From positions 1 through 26,320 of the forward strand of contig DKUO01000010.1 in NCBI GenBank assembly GCA_002490705.1: a DNA stretch of 26,320 nucleotides, read 5' to 3'. Within the stretch, counting starts at the first letter, position 1; each line of letters begins with the position of its first letter. Below the pieces are notes generated by a model. That model was not told where the DNA came from and did not search any database. It saw only the letters and a list, made by a program, of their open reading frames with translations. The DNA is from Lachnospiraceae bacterium UBA7202. GTDB taxonomy: Bacteria; Bacillota; Clostridia; Lachnospirales; Lachnospiraceae. Of this stretch, positions 14,687 to 22,804 are shown one piece after another. The position numbers and the translations under genes were made by a program.

Positions 14687-15798
14687 GATTTCAAATGGCG
14701 TTCCAGTTTCGCCTGCTCCTTGACATGAAGCGAAACCATGTCAAACAGGGCGCGCATAATCTTCATCACCACCTCGGCGGTCTCCTCGTCCACCTCGCCT
14801 ATGGCCTTGCCGATCTTCTGGACGCTCTGAAACCAATGGGCCGTAAAATCAATGAGATTGTCGGTCTCCGACGCCTGCACCACCCTGTACAGGGTATCCA
14901 CAAAAATATGCATCTGCGCCTGATCTAACGACAAAATCCATTCGTTGAGCGTCTGATCCATAAACTTCCGTCCCGGGCGGATCTCATCCACAATGCGGAA
15001 GGCGTCCTCCTTCACCAGCCATGTGTAAGGATTGTGCTGGGCCAGCCCGATGGTCTTGCTCTCCACCACCTGATAATTGCCCTCCGTGTAGAGAAGCATT
15101 CCCACCAGCGAAGAGCGGGGCACGGTCTTGTGAATGCGTTCTTCGATTTCCTGCCACGCGCCCTGCGCTCTCACCTCCGGGCGAAATCCCGGGCCGTCGT
15201 GATCGTAGATGGCGGCAATCCGCTCCCGCACCTGCGGCTCACAGTGCATGGACGCGTAGACCGCAAAGTTTCCGCCCTTGGAATGCCCGCCCACAAAAAA
15301 CCGGCCCGGTATCGTCTGCGCCGCCTCTTCCAAGTATGCCGTGCTGCGCTTCTGTCCCGGCACCGGCTCCGAGAAAGCCAGATTCAGATCCTCCTTCCAG
15401 CCGACGATATTCTCGTCCGTTCCCCGAAAGACCACATAAACGATTTCCTCCGTCAGCCCGCACACCACAGCGGAAAACTGGCTCTCCTGCTCCGGTTCTA
15501 TCTGGTTTACATAATTCCACATACGCATCTGCCCGAAACGTCTGCTCTTTAAAACGCCCAAAAAAAGGGCCGTATTGTCCTTTCGGTAGCGCTCGTCTGC
15601 ATAAAGATGATCGTAATCCGCATGCGCCGCGATCTCCGGCAGGCTGACCGGCCCACGCCCCTCCCCGGGGCCCGGCACGATACCGTCAAATTTCAGGTAG
15701 GACAACTGGCTGATCACCAGACTGTCCACGTCGCTGAAAGGTTTCTCCTCGAAGCTGTAATCTCCGTACTCCCTCAAATAATCCAAAATTGTTCCCAT
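14665..15798 (-). CDS. DUF2974 (Mbeg1-like) alpha/beta hydrolase
   Basis: 377 residues, lipase-like alpha/beta hydrolase of the DUF2974 family. The nucleophile elbow is GGHSKGGN with S173. VVFRGTDENIVGWKED (about 122-137) is the conserved strand seen in class 3 lipases, and DHDGPGF (199-205) carries a probable catalytic aspartate. H255 in LAQHNPY is a candidate catalytic histidine. No signal peptide or membrane segment. The biological substrate of this family is not established. The gene starts 10 bases after the NdpA-like gene stop, with a weak GGTGG ribosome binding site, so it is probably translationally coupled in a three-gene operon. The C-terminal coding end overlaps the convergent amidotransferase gene. 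Confidence 0.9.
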   Translation of the reverse strand: MGTILDYLREYGDYSFEEKPFSDVDSLVISQLSYLKFDGIVPGPGEGRGPVSLPEIAAHADYDHLYADERYRKDNTALFLGVLKSRRFGQMRMWNYVNQIEPEQESQFSAVVCGLTEEIVYVVFRGTDENIVGWKEDLNLAFSEPVPGQKRSTAYLEEAAQTIPGRFFVGGHSKGGNFAVYASMHCEPQVRERIAAIYDHDGPGFRPEVRAQGAWQEIEERIHKTVPRSSLVGMLLYTEGNYQVVESKTIGLAQHNPYTWLVKEDAFRIVDEIRPGRKFMDQTLNEWILSLDQAQMHIFVDTLYRVVQASETDNLIDFTAHWFQSVQKIGKAIGEVDEETAEVVMKIMRALFDMVSLHVKEQAKLERHLKSQHSEKK

Positions 15799-15808
15799 GT
15801 TACCACCG

Positions 15809-16831
15809 CTAGATTCTTGCCTCCAGATGCTCGATATTTTTGATCAAAACGCTGACCGTCCCGTCAGGATTGGTGATAAATTCCACGCATCCGGGATTTT
15901 TGTACTGTTCCATCGGAATCTTGATCTCGATTCCCGTGTCCGTGAAAAGGTGCTGGCTCTGGTATTTGCGCGTTGTGGTTTCGCTCTGGGGCTCTATGTT
16001 TTCCTTCACCATATTATACTTTTCCATTTTATCCTGAAAAGCCACCTTTAATTCCGGCTGATCGTCGAAAATTTTCTCCGCGATCTCCTCCACAACAAAC
16101 CCGCCGTTTTCCTCGATTTCCTCCTGTATGATGCTTTTGGCCCGCATCTGTCTCTCGAACCGTTCTCCTTCCGCGAATCCGTCCTTTTGCACGCTCTCCA
16201 CGGCACGCCCCACAATAGCCAGCTTCGATTTATGGGAGAGGTGGGCGCTGCATTTTAAAAACAGGAAAGAAAAATAATCGGTCTTTTCCCCGTTCACCTC
16301 ATACTTTTTCTCCACCACCCAGAGGGCAAGGTCCGATAGACGGATAATCGCCGCCTCCGTGAGACGCTGGCTCTGGGAGGGCAGAATGGATTTATGCCGG
16401 ATCAGCTCGTTGCTGTTTCCCTCTCCCTCAAGCGGCATGGTCCGGTGGGTGTACTGTGATTTGTAGTTCATTTTCAGGAGCGCCAGATACTCCTCCTCTC
16501 CCTCCCGAAACCGCGCCACCATCAGATCTGCCGGCGGAATATCAATGTTCGCGCTCATGATCGAAAACAGCATTCCGGCGATCTCCTGGCTCACTTCGAT
16601 GAAGTTTTCATCCTCGTAGGTGGAAAGGATTTGGTAAATCTCAGACTCCCGCTCATAAAAGCGGCATTCCCTGGCGTCGTCCCCGCCCCCGATCCGTCCG
16701 ATATGCTCCCGCACAAACTCCGCCACCTCCGAACCGTACTCCAGCTCTGTGTCGGAGAGCACGGGCATCCCGATGGTGGGATCCAAAATATGTACAATAA
16801 GATGTTTGATTCTGATGTCTTCTTTGATCAT
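15809..16831 (-). CDS. Nucleoid-associated protein, NdpA/YejK-like
   Basis: 340 residues related to the 37-kDa nucleoid-associated protein family (YejK/NdpA, PF04245). The N-terminus IRIKHLIVHILDPTIGMPV and the segment IPPADLMVARFREGEE, followed by LALLKMNY, fit the Firmicutes branch. YejK of E. coli binds nucleoid DNA and interacts with type II topoisomerases; in Firmicutes the role is little studied. The sequence is acidic and soluble. The stop lies 10 bases before the DUF2974 gene, and the gene starts 10 bases after the unknown gene upstream. Homologues also occur in phages and mobile elements, but base composition here matches the chromosome core. Confidence 0.85.
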   Translation of the reverse strand: MIKEDIRIKHLIVHILDPTIGMPVLSDTELEYGSEVAEFVREHIGRIGGGDDARECRFYERESEIYQILSTYEDENFIEVSQEIAGMLFSIMSANIDIPPADLMVARFREGEEEYLALLKMNYKSQYTHRTMPLEGEGNSNELIRHKSILPSQSQRLTEAAIIRLSDLALWVVEKKYEVNGEKTDYFSFLFLKCSAHLSHKSKLAIVGRAVESVQKDGFAEGERFERQMRAKSIIQEEIEENGGFVVEEIAEKIFDDQPELKVAFQDKMEKYNMVKENIEPQSETTTRKYQSQHLFTDTGIEIKIPMEQYKNPGCVEFITNPDGTVSVLIKNIEHLEARI

Positions 16832-16841
16832 AGGTTCCTCC

Positions 16842-17228
16842 CTAATTGTATTTCCCCGGATAATCCGTTCCGGTTTCGCTCTGCATTAAGTTTACATAAT
16901 GTTGCGGATCCTGTTCCATCAACAGCATGGTGTGAAAGGCCTCCAACAGCATCTTGTCCCCATTGCTCTTCATCTGGGTCCGGTCTCTGTCAAGCTGCGC
17001 CTTGAAATGGTCCATCTGCCATACCATAATGTCGATCAGACTGTAGCCCTCCACCTGATATTCACAGAGGAAATTCTGATGTTCCAAATAATACAGGAAC
17101 TCCCTTGACACCCCTTCGGAGGCCGTGAGCATCCCGAAGAACCGCTCCAAAAACGCCTCGTCCTCCCCCGCATAGTGACAAAGGGCTCTCGCCCATTCGT
17201 AGGCCCTCGTTTTTTCCTCACCGGTCAT
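16842..17228 (-). CDS. Conserved hypothetical protein heading the NdpA-DUF2974 operon
   Basis: 128 residues, predicted all-helical and soluble, rich in Glu, Asp, Met and aromatic residues. I do not recognise a named domain. Visible segments are an N-terminal acidic helical part (about 1-45), a middle segment YSLIDIMVWQMDHFKAQLDR that looks like an amphipathic helix, and a Gln/Asp-rich tail. No cysteine cluster, signal peptide or membrane helix. GAGGAGAG precedes the ATG by a few bases. It is the first gene of a compact operon with the NdpA-like and DUF2974 genes (10-base gaps), so it may work with them. It is divergent from the AGCS symporter across only about 75 bases. Confidence 0.75.
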   Translation of the reverse strand: MTGEEKTRAYEWARALCHYAGEDEAFLERFFGMLTASEGVSREFLYYLEHQNFLCEYQVEGYSLIDIMVWQMDHFKAQLDRDRTQMKSNGDKMLLEAFHTMLLMEQDPQHYVNLMQSETGTDYPGKYN

Positions 17229-17302
17229 TGTCTCTCCTCCTCAGTTCTTTTTCCCCGGATTTCCACATAAAATATCCTAAACAACGCTAGGACGTGTTTT
17301 CC

Positions 17303-18598
17303 ATGGCAATCTTAGAACAACTCAACGATCTGATATGGGGCCTCCCTCTGATTGTCCTGTTATTGGGCACCCATATTTATTTTACCTGTAGGCTGCATTT
17401 TCCCCAGAAAAACCTTTTCCGGGCAATCCACCTCTCCCTGTTTTCCCAGACAGAGGACGGACGGAATCTGTCCCCCTTTTCGGCACTTTCCACCACGCTG
17501 GCCGCCACCCTCGGCACGGGAAACATCATTGGCGTATCCACCGCCGTCGCGCTGGGCGGCCCCGGCGCCATCTTCTGGTGCTGGATCACCGGGATTCTGG
17601 GCATGGCAACCGCCTACGGCGAATGCTATTTAAGCCTCCTCCACCGCCAGAAAACGCAGGCAGGCGTCTATGTGGGCGGGCCCATGTATGTGTTAAAAAA
17701 TGGTTTACATAACAAAAATCTCGGTGCGATCTATGCGCTGTGTACGCTGGCTGCCGCTTTCGGCGTAGGCTGTACCACACAGGCCAACTCTGCCTCCGGC
17801 GCGGCCTCCCAGAGCTTCGGCCTGTCTCCTCATCTGGTCGGCATCGTTCTTGCCGCGGTGACCGGCGCCGTCATTCTGGGCGGTATCAAAAGCATCGGCA
17901 GACTCTGCGAGCGCACCGTCCCCGCCATCACCTTTCTCTATCTCTTCGGCTGCCTGATTCTGTTACTTCTCTACAGACACCAGCTGCTCACCGCCGTGAT
18001 CTGGATTCTGAAAGACGCCTTTTCCTTTTCCGGCTTTGCGGGAGGCGTTGCCGGAGCCGGCATACAACAGGCGCTTCGCTATGGCATCGCCAGAGGACTT
18101 TTCACCAACGAGGCCGGTATCGGCACATCCGCAATCGCCGCGGCAGCCTCCAACACAAAAGACCCCAAAACACAGGCCTATGTCTCCATGACTGCCGTTT
18201 TCTGGGATACGGTTGTGATGTGTCTGTTAACCGGCCTTGTCATTGTCTGCAACATGCTCGGCGACCCCGCCTCCACTGCCGGCGTCGCGGAAACGGATCT
18301 GACTGCCGCCGCTTTTTCCCATCTGCCCTATGTGGGAGACACCTTCCTCACCATCTCACTGTGCGCCTTTGCCGTAACCACCCTGATCGGCTGGTCCTAC
18401 TTCGGGGAAAAAGCCACGGAATACCTTGCCGGAACCCGGGGCATCCCCCTCTACAAGTTTTTCTACGTCCTGATGATCTATCTGGGCGCCATCATCCCCA
18501 TGCGCCTGGTATGGGAGTGCACCGACCTGATTAACGGTTTCATGGCGCTGCCAAACCTGCTGGCGCTATGGGCGCTGCGCCGGGAAATCAAGTCATAA
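17303..18598 (+). CDS. Alanine/glycine:cation symporter (AGCS family)
   Basis: 431 residues with about ten membrane helices. Family hallmarks are SALSTTLAATLGTGNIIGVS near 60-80, GGPGAIFWCWITGILGM near 86-102, and GLFTNEAGIGTSAIAAAA in the second half. AGCS carriers take up alanine or glycine with sodium or protons. The ATG at 17303 is preferred, with a weak AGGA about 10 bases upstream; an in-frame GTG at 17294 would add three residues but has no usable ribosome binding site. Slightly shorter than typical members (450-490), mainly at the C-terminus. The stop overlaps the end of the convergent MATE gene (6 bp shared) with no terminator visible. Confidence 0.94.
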   Translation: MAILEQLNDLIWGLPLIVLLLGTHIYFTCRLHFPQKNLFRAIHLSLFSQTEDGRNLSPFSALSTTLAATLGTGNIIGVSTAVALGGPGAIFWCWITGILGMATAYGECYLSLLHRQKTQAGVYVGGPMYVLKNGLHNKNLGAIYALCTLAAAFGVGCTTQANSASGAASQSFGLSPHLVGIVLAAVTGAVILGGIKSIGRLCERTVPAITFLYLFGCLILLLLYRHQLLTAVIWILKDAFSFSGFAGGVAGAGIQQALRYGIARGLFTNEAGIGTSAIAAAASNTKDPKTQAYVSMTAVFWDTVVMCLLTGLVIVCNMLGDPASTAGVAETDLTAAAFSHLPYVGDTFLTISLCAFAVTTLIGWSYFGEKATEYLAGTRGIPLYKFFYVLMIYLGAIIPMRLVWECTDLINGFMALPNLLALWALRREIKS

Positions 18599-19939
18599 GC
18601 TTCTTTTTTCTCTGTGCGCCCGCCTGTAATAGGTATAAAAGCCCACACAGATCAGCGCGGACAAGAGCGACCCCAAAGGCGCCGCCCAGCCCATGGGATA
18701 CAGACTGTCCGGAAAGTAAACGCCCGCAAGATAAGCCCCGGGAATACGTATCATAACAATCGCTATGATATTATGTAAAAAGGAGATTCCTGCCTTCTGG
18801 TCTCCGCAGAAATACCCGCTGAAACAAAAGTGCACCGCGGCAAAAAGCGTGTCAAAGGCATAAGCCCGCAGATAGTCGCAGCCCGCCGCCAGAACCAGAT
18901 TGTCTCTGGTGAACAGCCCCACCAGCGTCTGCGGCAGGAACTGATTGTAAACGGCACAAAAAGCGCCCCAACAGATCGTAATCAACAAACCGTATCCAAG
19001 GGAAGCCCTTGCCCGCTCCGGCTTGTCCGCCCCCATATTCTGAGCGGTAATGGCGGAGATCGCCGAGAGAAATGCCGAGGGCACCAGAAACATAAAACTG
19101 ATGATCTTTTCCACAATGCCCACCGCCGCCGAGGCAATCAGACCTCTGCTGTTGGCGATCACCGTAATCACGATGAAAGCCACCTGAATGAGTCCGTCCT
19201 GACAGGCAATGGGCGCTCCCACCTTGCAGATCTGGGAAATTGCCTCCCTGTCCGCCCGAATATCCTGCCTTGTCATCCGAAAACCGAAATCCCGTCCGCG
19301 CATCACAAGGAAGGAGAACAACACGCTCACGGCCTGTCCCAAAATCGTCCCCAAAGCTGCCCCCGCAGCGCCAAGACCCATGCCGCCGATGAAGGCAAAA
19401 TCCAGCGCAATGTTGACCCCACAGGCCACCGCCACGAAATACATGGGCCGTCTGGAATCCCCGGCTCCACGGAAAATACTGCTTATTACGTTGTAAGCGG
19501 TGATAAAGGGCACCCCCGCAAAACAGATCAGCAGATAGAGTCTGGTCTCACCCACCGCCTCCCGGGGTGTAAGCATAACATTTGTTATCAAATCTACGCT
19601 GAGCAACAGTCCCACTGTGAGAACTGCCGCGAAGGCCGCAAAGAAGACAATCGACGCGCCCACAGTCCTGCCCGCCGCCCGCTCATCCTTCGCGCCCACA
19701 TATCTGCCGATCCGCACCGTAATTCCCATGGCAAGCCCTACAATAATCACCGTCAGCATGTGCATCACCTGACTGCCAATCGCAACCGCCGTGGTCGTCT
19801 CGGAACCGTTATACAGTCCCACCACAAACAGATCCGCCATCCCGTAAAAGGTCTGCATAAAACAGGCCAAAAGATAGGGAAGCGCAAACCGAATCAGATT
19901 TTTCCAGATATTCCCCTCCGTCAGATTGTTCTGTTCCAT
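18593..19939 (-). CDS. MATE-family efflux transporter
   Basis: 448 residues, about twelve membrane helices in two homologous halves. The N-terminus IWKNLIRFALPYLLACFMQT, then YGMADLFVVG, is characteristic of the DinF/NorM-like MatE domain, and the second half repeats the pattern. The family exports drugs or metabolites using sodium or proton gradients; the substrate here is unknown. The ATG follows AGGTGG. It starts 8 bases downstream of the ZIP transporter stop, so the two are probably one operon. The C-terminal end overlaps the AGCS gene on the other strand. Confidence 0.94.
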   Translation of the reverse strand: MEQNNLTEGNIWKNLIRFALPYLLACFMQTFYGMADLFVVGLYNGSETTTAVAIGSQVMHMLTVIIVGLAMGITVRIGRYVGAKDERAAGRTVGASIVFFAAFAAVLTVGLLLSVDLITNVMLTPREAVGETRLYLLICFAGVPFITAYNVISSIFRGAGDSRRPMYFVAVACGVNIALDFAFIGGMGLGAAGAALGTILGQAVSVLFSFLVMRGRDFGFRMTRQDIRADREAISQICKVGAPIACQDGLIQVAFIVITVIANSRGLIASAAVGIVEKIISFMFLVPSAFLSAISAITAQNMGADKPERARASLGYGLLITICWGAFCAVYNQFLPQTLVGLFTRDNLVLAAGCDYLRAYAFDTLFAAVHFCFSGYFCGDQKAGISFLHNIIAIVMIRIPGAYLAGVYFPDSLYPMGWAAPLGSLLSALICVGFYTYYRRAHREKRSL

Positions 19940-19946
19940 TTTCCAC

Positions 19947-20723
19947 CTATCCTAAAGCCACATCCAAAATCATCATAATCACAAAGCCGATCGCCACGCC
20001 TACCGTTCCAAGATTGCTGTGCTCTCCGGCCTGCGCCTCCGGTATCAGCTCCTCCACCACCACATAAATCATGGCTCCCGCCGCAAAGGCCAGCAGCACG
20101 GGCAGCGCCGGAACAATCTGCTTCGCCAAAAGAATCGTGATAAACGCGCCTATGGGCTCCACAATCCCCGACAGCGCCCCATAAGCAAACGCGCGCCCTC
20201 TGGTAATGCCCTCACTGCGAAGCGGCATGGAGATAATCGCCCCTTCCGGAAAATTCTGAATGGCAATCCCCACCGCCAAAGCAAAGGCCCCCGCCATGGT
20301 AATACCTGCATCCCCGATCAGTGCACCGGCAAAGGTCACGCCCACGGACATTCCCTCCGGAATGTTATGCAGGGTCACCGCAAGGACAAGCATAGTTGTT
20401 TTTTTTAACGAGGTTTCCACACCTTCCGGCTTATCGCTCTCCAGATGCAGGTGCGGGATCAAACTGTCCAGCACCAAAAGAAACGCCATACCGCCCAAAA
20501 AGCCGCCCGCTGCCGGCAGCCACGCGATCCTTCCCTGTTCCCCGGCCATATCAATCGCCGGAATCAAAAGAGACCACACCGATGCGGCAATCATAACACC
20601 CGATGCGAAACCGAGGAGCAGCTTTTCCACCCCTTTATTCATCCCTCGTTTCATGAAAAACACCATTGCCGATCCAAGGGCGGTTCCCACAAAGGGAATC
20701 AGTAATCCCGTAAACAACTGCAT
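19947..20723 (-). CDS. ZIP-family metal transporter (ZupT-like)
   Basis: 258 residues with about eight membrane helices. The ZIP metal-site motifs are complete: HNIPEG (119-124) in helix 4 and NFPEG (157-161) in helix 5, plus EELIPE (224-229). A histidine-containing loop (HLHLE, 91-95) precedes helix 4. Family members import zinc, iron, manganese or other divalent cations. A good AGGAGG lies about 12 bases before the ATG, somewhat far. A TATAAT box lies at 20752-20757 upstream with an indistinct -35. First gene of an operon with MATE; a metal-regulated operator was not recognised. Confidence 0.93.
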   Translation of the reverse strand: MQLFTGLLIPFVGTALGSAMVFFMKRGMNKGVEKLLLGFASGVMIAASVWSLLIPAIDMAGEQGRIAWLPAAGGFLGGMAFLLVLDSLIPHLHLESDKPEGVETSLKKTTMLVLAVTLHNIPEGMSVGVTFAGALIGDAGITMAGAFALAVGIAIQNFPEGAIISMPLRSEGITRGRAFAYGALSGIVEPIGAFITILLAKQIVPALPVLLAFAAGAMIYVVVEELIPEAQAGEHSNLGTVGVAIGFVIMMILDVALG

Positions 20724-20796
20724 ATCCCGCTTACACCTCCTGAAAATCCCTATTATAGCTTACGTTCTTCGGACAAAAACGGTTCTATCTCATCCG

Positions 20797-21141
20797 TTAT
20801 CTTTTCTTTTTCCCACCGCAGACCAGATCATAGCTTTCCCCTATCATCCGTTTGATATCCTCATCCGGAATGGTACCGTCCAAAATCACCGTATTCCAGT
20901 GCTGCTTATTCTGATGATAGCCGGGAATCACAGCCTCATAAGTCTGCCGCCAGAACTCCCGCCATTCAGGGTCTACCTTTATATTGATCCGCATAACACC
21001 CTCATATTCGTATGTCCACAAAAACGCCTTCTTGTTTTTGCGGCACCTCACCAACACCCAGTTTGGATCATGAAAGGGCATGTCCTGATAAACATCGGGA
21101 AATGTCATGCCATAGCGCAGCGCTTCTTCTCTTGTCTTCAT
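20797..21141 (-). CDS. MmcQ/YjbR-family protein
   Basis: 114 residues of the MmcQ/YjbR family (PF04237), a small alpha/beta fold resembling a double-wing DNA-binding domain. The family signature VIPGYHQNKQHWNTV (71-85) is clear, as is the N-terminus MKTREEALRYGMTFPDVYQD. E. coli YjbR has a DNA-binding-like structure but no proven role. GAGGTGA precedes the ATG by about four bases. It is divergent from glutamine synthetase and lies 73 bases upstream of the ZIP gene, which has its own TATAAT box, so it may be monocistronic. Confidence 0.92.
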   Translation of the reverse strand: MKTREEALRYGMTFPDVYQDMPFHDPNWVLVRCRKNKKAFLWTYEYEGVMRINIKVDPEWREFWRQTYEAVIPGYHQNKQHWNTVILDGTIPDEDIKRMIGESYDLVCGGKKKR

Positions 21142-21219
21142 CCCATCACCTCAGCGTTTCCAGTATAACACTTTCGCCCCCGCATTTTCAATGCCCTTCC
21201 TGAACGGAACAGAATCACG

Positions 21220-21248
21220 GCGACAGGCCCGGGGATTTATGGTATACT
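21220..21248 (+). promoter_or_regulatory. Promoter of glutamine synthetase (extended -10)
   Basis: GCGACA (21220-21225), a 17-base spacer, and TATACT (21243-21248) preceded by TGG, giving an extended -10 motif TGnTATAnT. It lies about 68 bases before the start codon. Confidence 0.65.
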
Positions 21249-21266
21249 AACCTTAATACAAACTAA

Positions 21267-21294
21267 GCCAGACGGAGACGAAATTCCGTCCGGC
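21267..21294 (+). promoter_or_regulatory. Hairpin in the glutamine synthetase leader
   Basis: GCC-A-GACGGA pairs with TCCGTC-C-GGC around an eight-base loop (one mismatch in ten positions). It ends nine bases before the GAGAGGG ribosome binding site. There is no T-tract. It could tune translation or stability; I do not recognise it as a glutamine riboswitch. Confidence 0.5.
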
Positions 21295-21315
21295 AGCAAA
21301 GAGAGGGATATGCCT

Positions 21316-22743
21316 ATGGACAAAAGCAAAGAAATCAGAAAACTGTGTCAGGAGAAAGAGATCCGCATGATCGATTTCAAAATGACCGACATCGACGGAC
21401 GTTGGCGTCACATCACAATACCGGTGGAGCGGTTTGATGAGAATGTCTTCGTCTACGGAATCGGCTTCGACGGTTCCAACTACGGCTACGCGCCTATTGA
21501 AAAGAGCGATATGGTGTTCCTGCCGGATCCTGACACCGCCTATGTAGACCCGTTCGCCGAAGTGCCTACCCTGACCATGTGCGGCAATGTCTGCGTCATC
21601 GGAAAGGGAGAGAACACACCCTTTGACCAGTATCCGAAAAACGTCAGCCTGCGGGCCATGGACTACATGAAAAAGGCCGGTATCGCAGACGAAATGATCA
21701 TCGGGCCGGAATTTGAGTTTTATCTCTTCGACTCCGCCCGCTATGAGGTTTCCCCCAGACAGTGCGCCTATCAGATCGACACCAAACAGGCCAGCTGGAA
21801 CTGCACACTGGACAATCCCGGCAACAACGGCTACGAGGTAACCCACGGCGGCTACCATATTGCCGCGCCCCAGGATGTGGGTTACGATCTCAGGAGCCGC
21901 ATCTGCATGGAAATGGAAAACTGGGGCATCAAAGTAAAATACCACCACCACGAGGTGGGCGGCCCCGGCCAGATGGAGATCGAGGTAGAACTGGCGGATA
22001 TGCCCGCCATGGCGGACAATACCATGATCATCAAGTACATCATCAAAAATATGGCGGCACGGGAGGGCAAAACGGCTACCTTCCTGCCCAAACCGATTTA
22101 CAAGGAAGCAGGCAGCGGCCTCCATGTACATATGCTGTTGAAAAAGGACGGAAAGCCTCTTTTCTACGATGAGAACGGCTACTCGGGTTTAAGCCAGACG
22201 GCCCACTATTTTATCGGCGGTCTGCTCTCCCATATAGCGTCGCTGTGCGCTTTCACCAATCCCTCCACCAACTCCTTCAAGCGTCTGGTGCCGGGATATG
22301 AGGCTCCCGTGACGGTGGGCTACGCCACCTCCAACCGCAGTGCGGTAATCCGTATTCCCGCCTACGCGAAATCCCCGGAGGCAAAACGGTTTGAATTGCG
22401 CAATCCCGACGCCACCGCCAATCCCTACTATGCTTACGCGGCTATCCTGATGGCCGGCCTTGACGGCATCGAAAAGAAGATCGATCCCGCCGCCAATGGC
22501 TGGGGCCCTTATGATTTTAATCTCTATACCCTCTCTCCTGAGGAGCAGAAAAAAATCAAGGGTCTTCCCAAATCTCTGGAGGAAGCCCTTGACGCGCTGG
22601 AGAAGGATCACGACTACCTGACCAAAGACGGCGTATTCCCCGAAAGACTGATTGAGGTCTGGCTCGACCGCAAACGCGCCGAGGCAAAACAGGCGGCACA
22701 GATACCTACCCCTGCGGAATTTATGATGTATTACGATCTGTGA
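21316..22743 (+). CDS. glnA: Glutamine synthetase, type I
   Basis: 475 residues. Makes glutamine from glutamate, ammonia and ATP, the entry point for ammonia. Beta-grasp domain at about 12-100, catalytic domain after that. Visible motifs: MIDFKMTDIDG, the metal ligands in IGPEFEFYLF (E132, E134), HHHEVGGPGQMEIE near 210, GLHVHM (269-274), and NRSAVIRIP with PEAKRFELRNPD (340-366). The C-terminus carries NLYTLSPEE with Tyr404 at the place of the adenylylation site of GSI-beta enzymes, and a GSI-beta-like tail. It is about 30 residues longer than the Bacillus GSI-alpha. The ATG at 21316 has GAGGG eight bases upstream; an ATG at 21310 (two residues longer) is possible. Single gene with its own promoter and terminator. 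Confidence 0.96.
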   Translation: MDKSKEIRKLCQEKEIRMIDFKMTDIDGRWRHITIPVERFDENVFVYGIGFDGSNYGYAPIEKSDMVFLPDPDTAYVDPFAEVPTLTMCGNVCVIGKGENTPFDQYPKNVSLRAMDYMKKAGIADEMIIGPEFEFYLFDSARYEVSPRQCAYQIDTKQASWNCTLDNPGNNGYEVTHGGYHIAAPQDVGYDLRSRICMEMENWGIKVKYHHHEVGGPGQMEIEVELADMPAMADNTMIIKYIIKNMAAREGKTATFLPKPIYKEAGSGLHVHMLLKKDGKPLFYDENGYSGLSQTAHYFIGGLLSHIASLCAFTNPSTNSFKRLVPGYEAPVTVGYATSNRSAVIRIPAYAKSPEAKRFELRNPDATANPYYAYAAILMAGLDGIEKKIDPAANGWGPYDFNLYTLSPEEQKKIKGLPKSLEEALDALEKDHDYLTKDGVFPERLIEVWLDRKRAEAKQAAQIPTPAEFMMYYDL

Positions 22744-22772
22744 TTCCTGCGTCATAAAAATTCATCAAAACG

Positions 22773-22804
22773 AAGGAGGAAGCCCCTACAAGCTTCCTCC
22801 TTTT
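22773..22804. terminator. Bidirectional terminator between glnA and the TetR gene
   Basis: An 11-bp stem, AAGGAGGAAGC and its complement, around an eight-base loop, followed by TT on the plus strand and TTCGTTTTG on the minus strand. It overlaps the stop codon of the convergent TetR gene. Confidence 0.8.

Noticed and set aside
17294..17302. A GTG start for the AGCS gene.
   Set aside because: The only purine-rich motif (AGGA) is almost adjacent to the GTG but about 10 bases from the ATG at 17303.
17740..18534. An alternative-frame open reading frame inside the AGCS gene.
   Set aside because: Arg/His/Cys-rich translation without motifs; the AGCS frame has membrane helices and family signatures.
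18830..19978. A 382-codon open frame antisense to the MATE gene.
   Set aside because: The predicted product is a low-quality Arg/His/Pro-rich sequence, typical of an antisense shadow; the MATE protein on the other strand is unambiguous.
20260..21168. An open frame antisense across the ZIP and YjbR-like genes.
   Set aside because: It spans two well-supported genes and the gap between them, with Pro/Ser-rich translation and no family match.
21253..22131. A long open frame antisense to glutamine synthetase.
   Set aside because: It is the GC-rich shadow of glnA codons; the product has no recognisable domain and there is no ribosome binding site.
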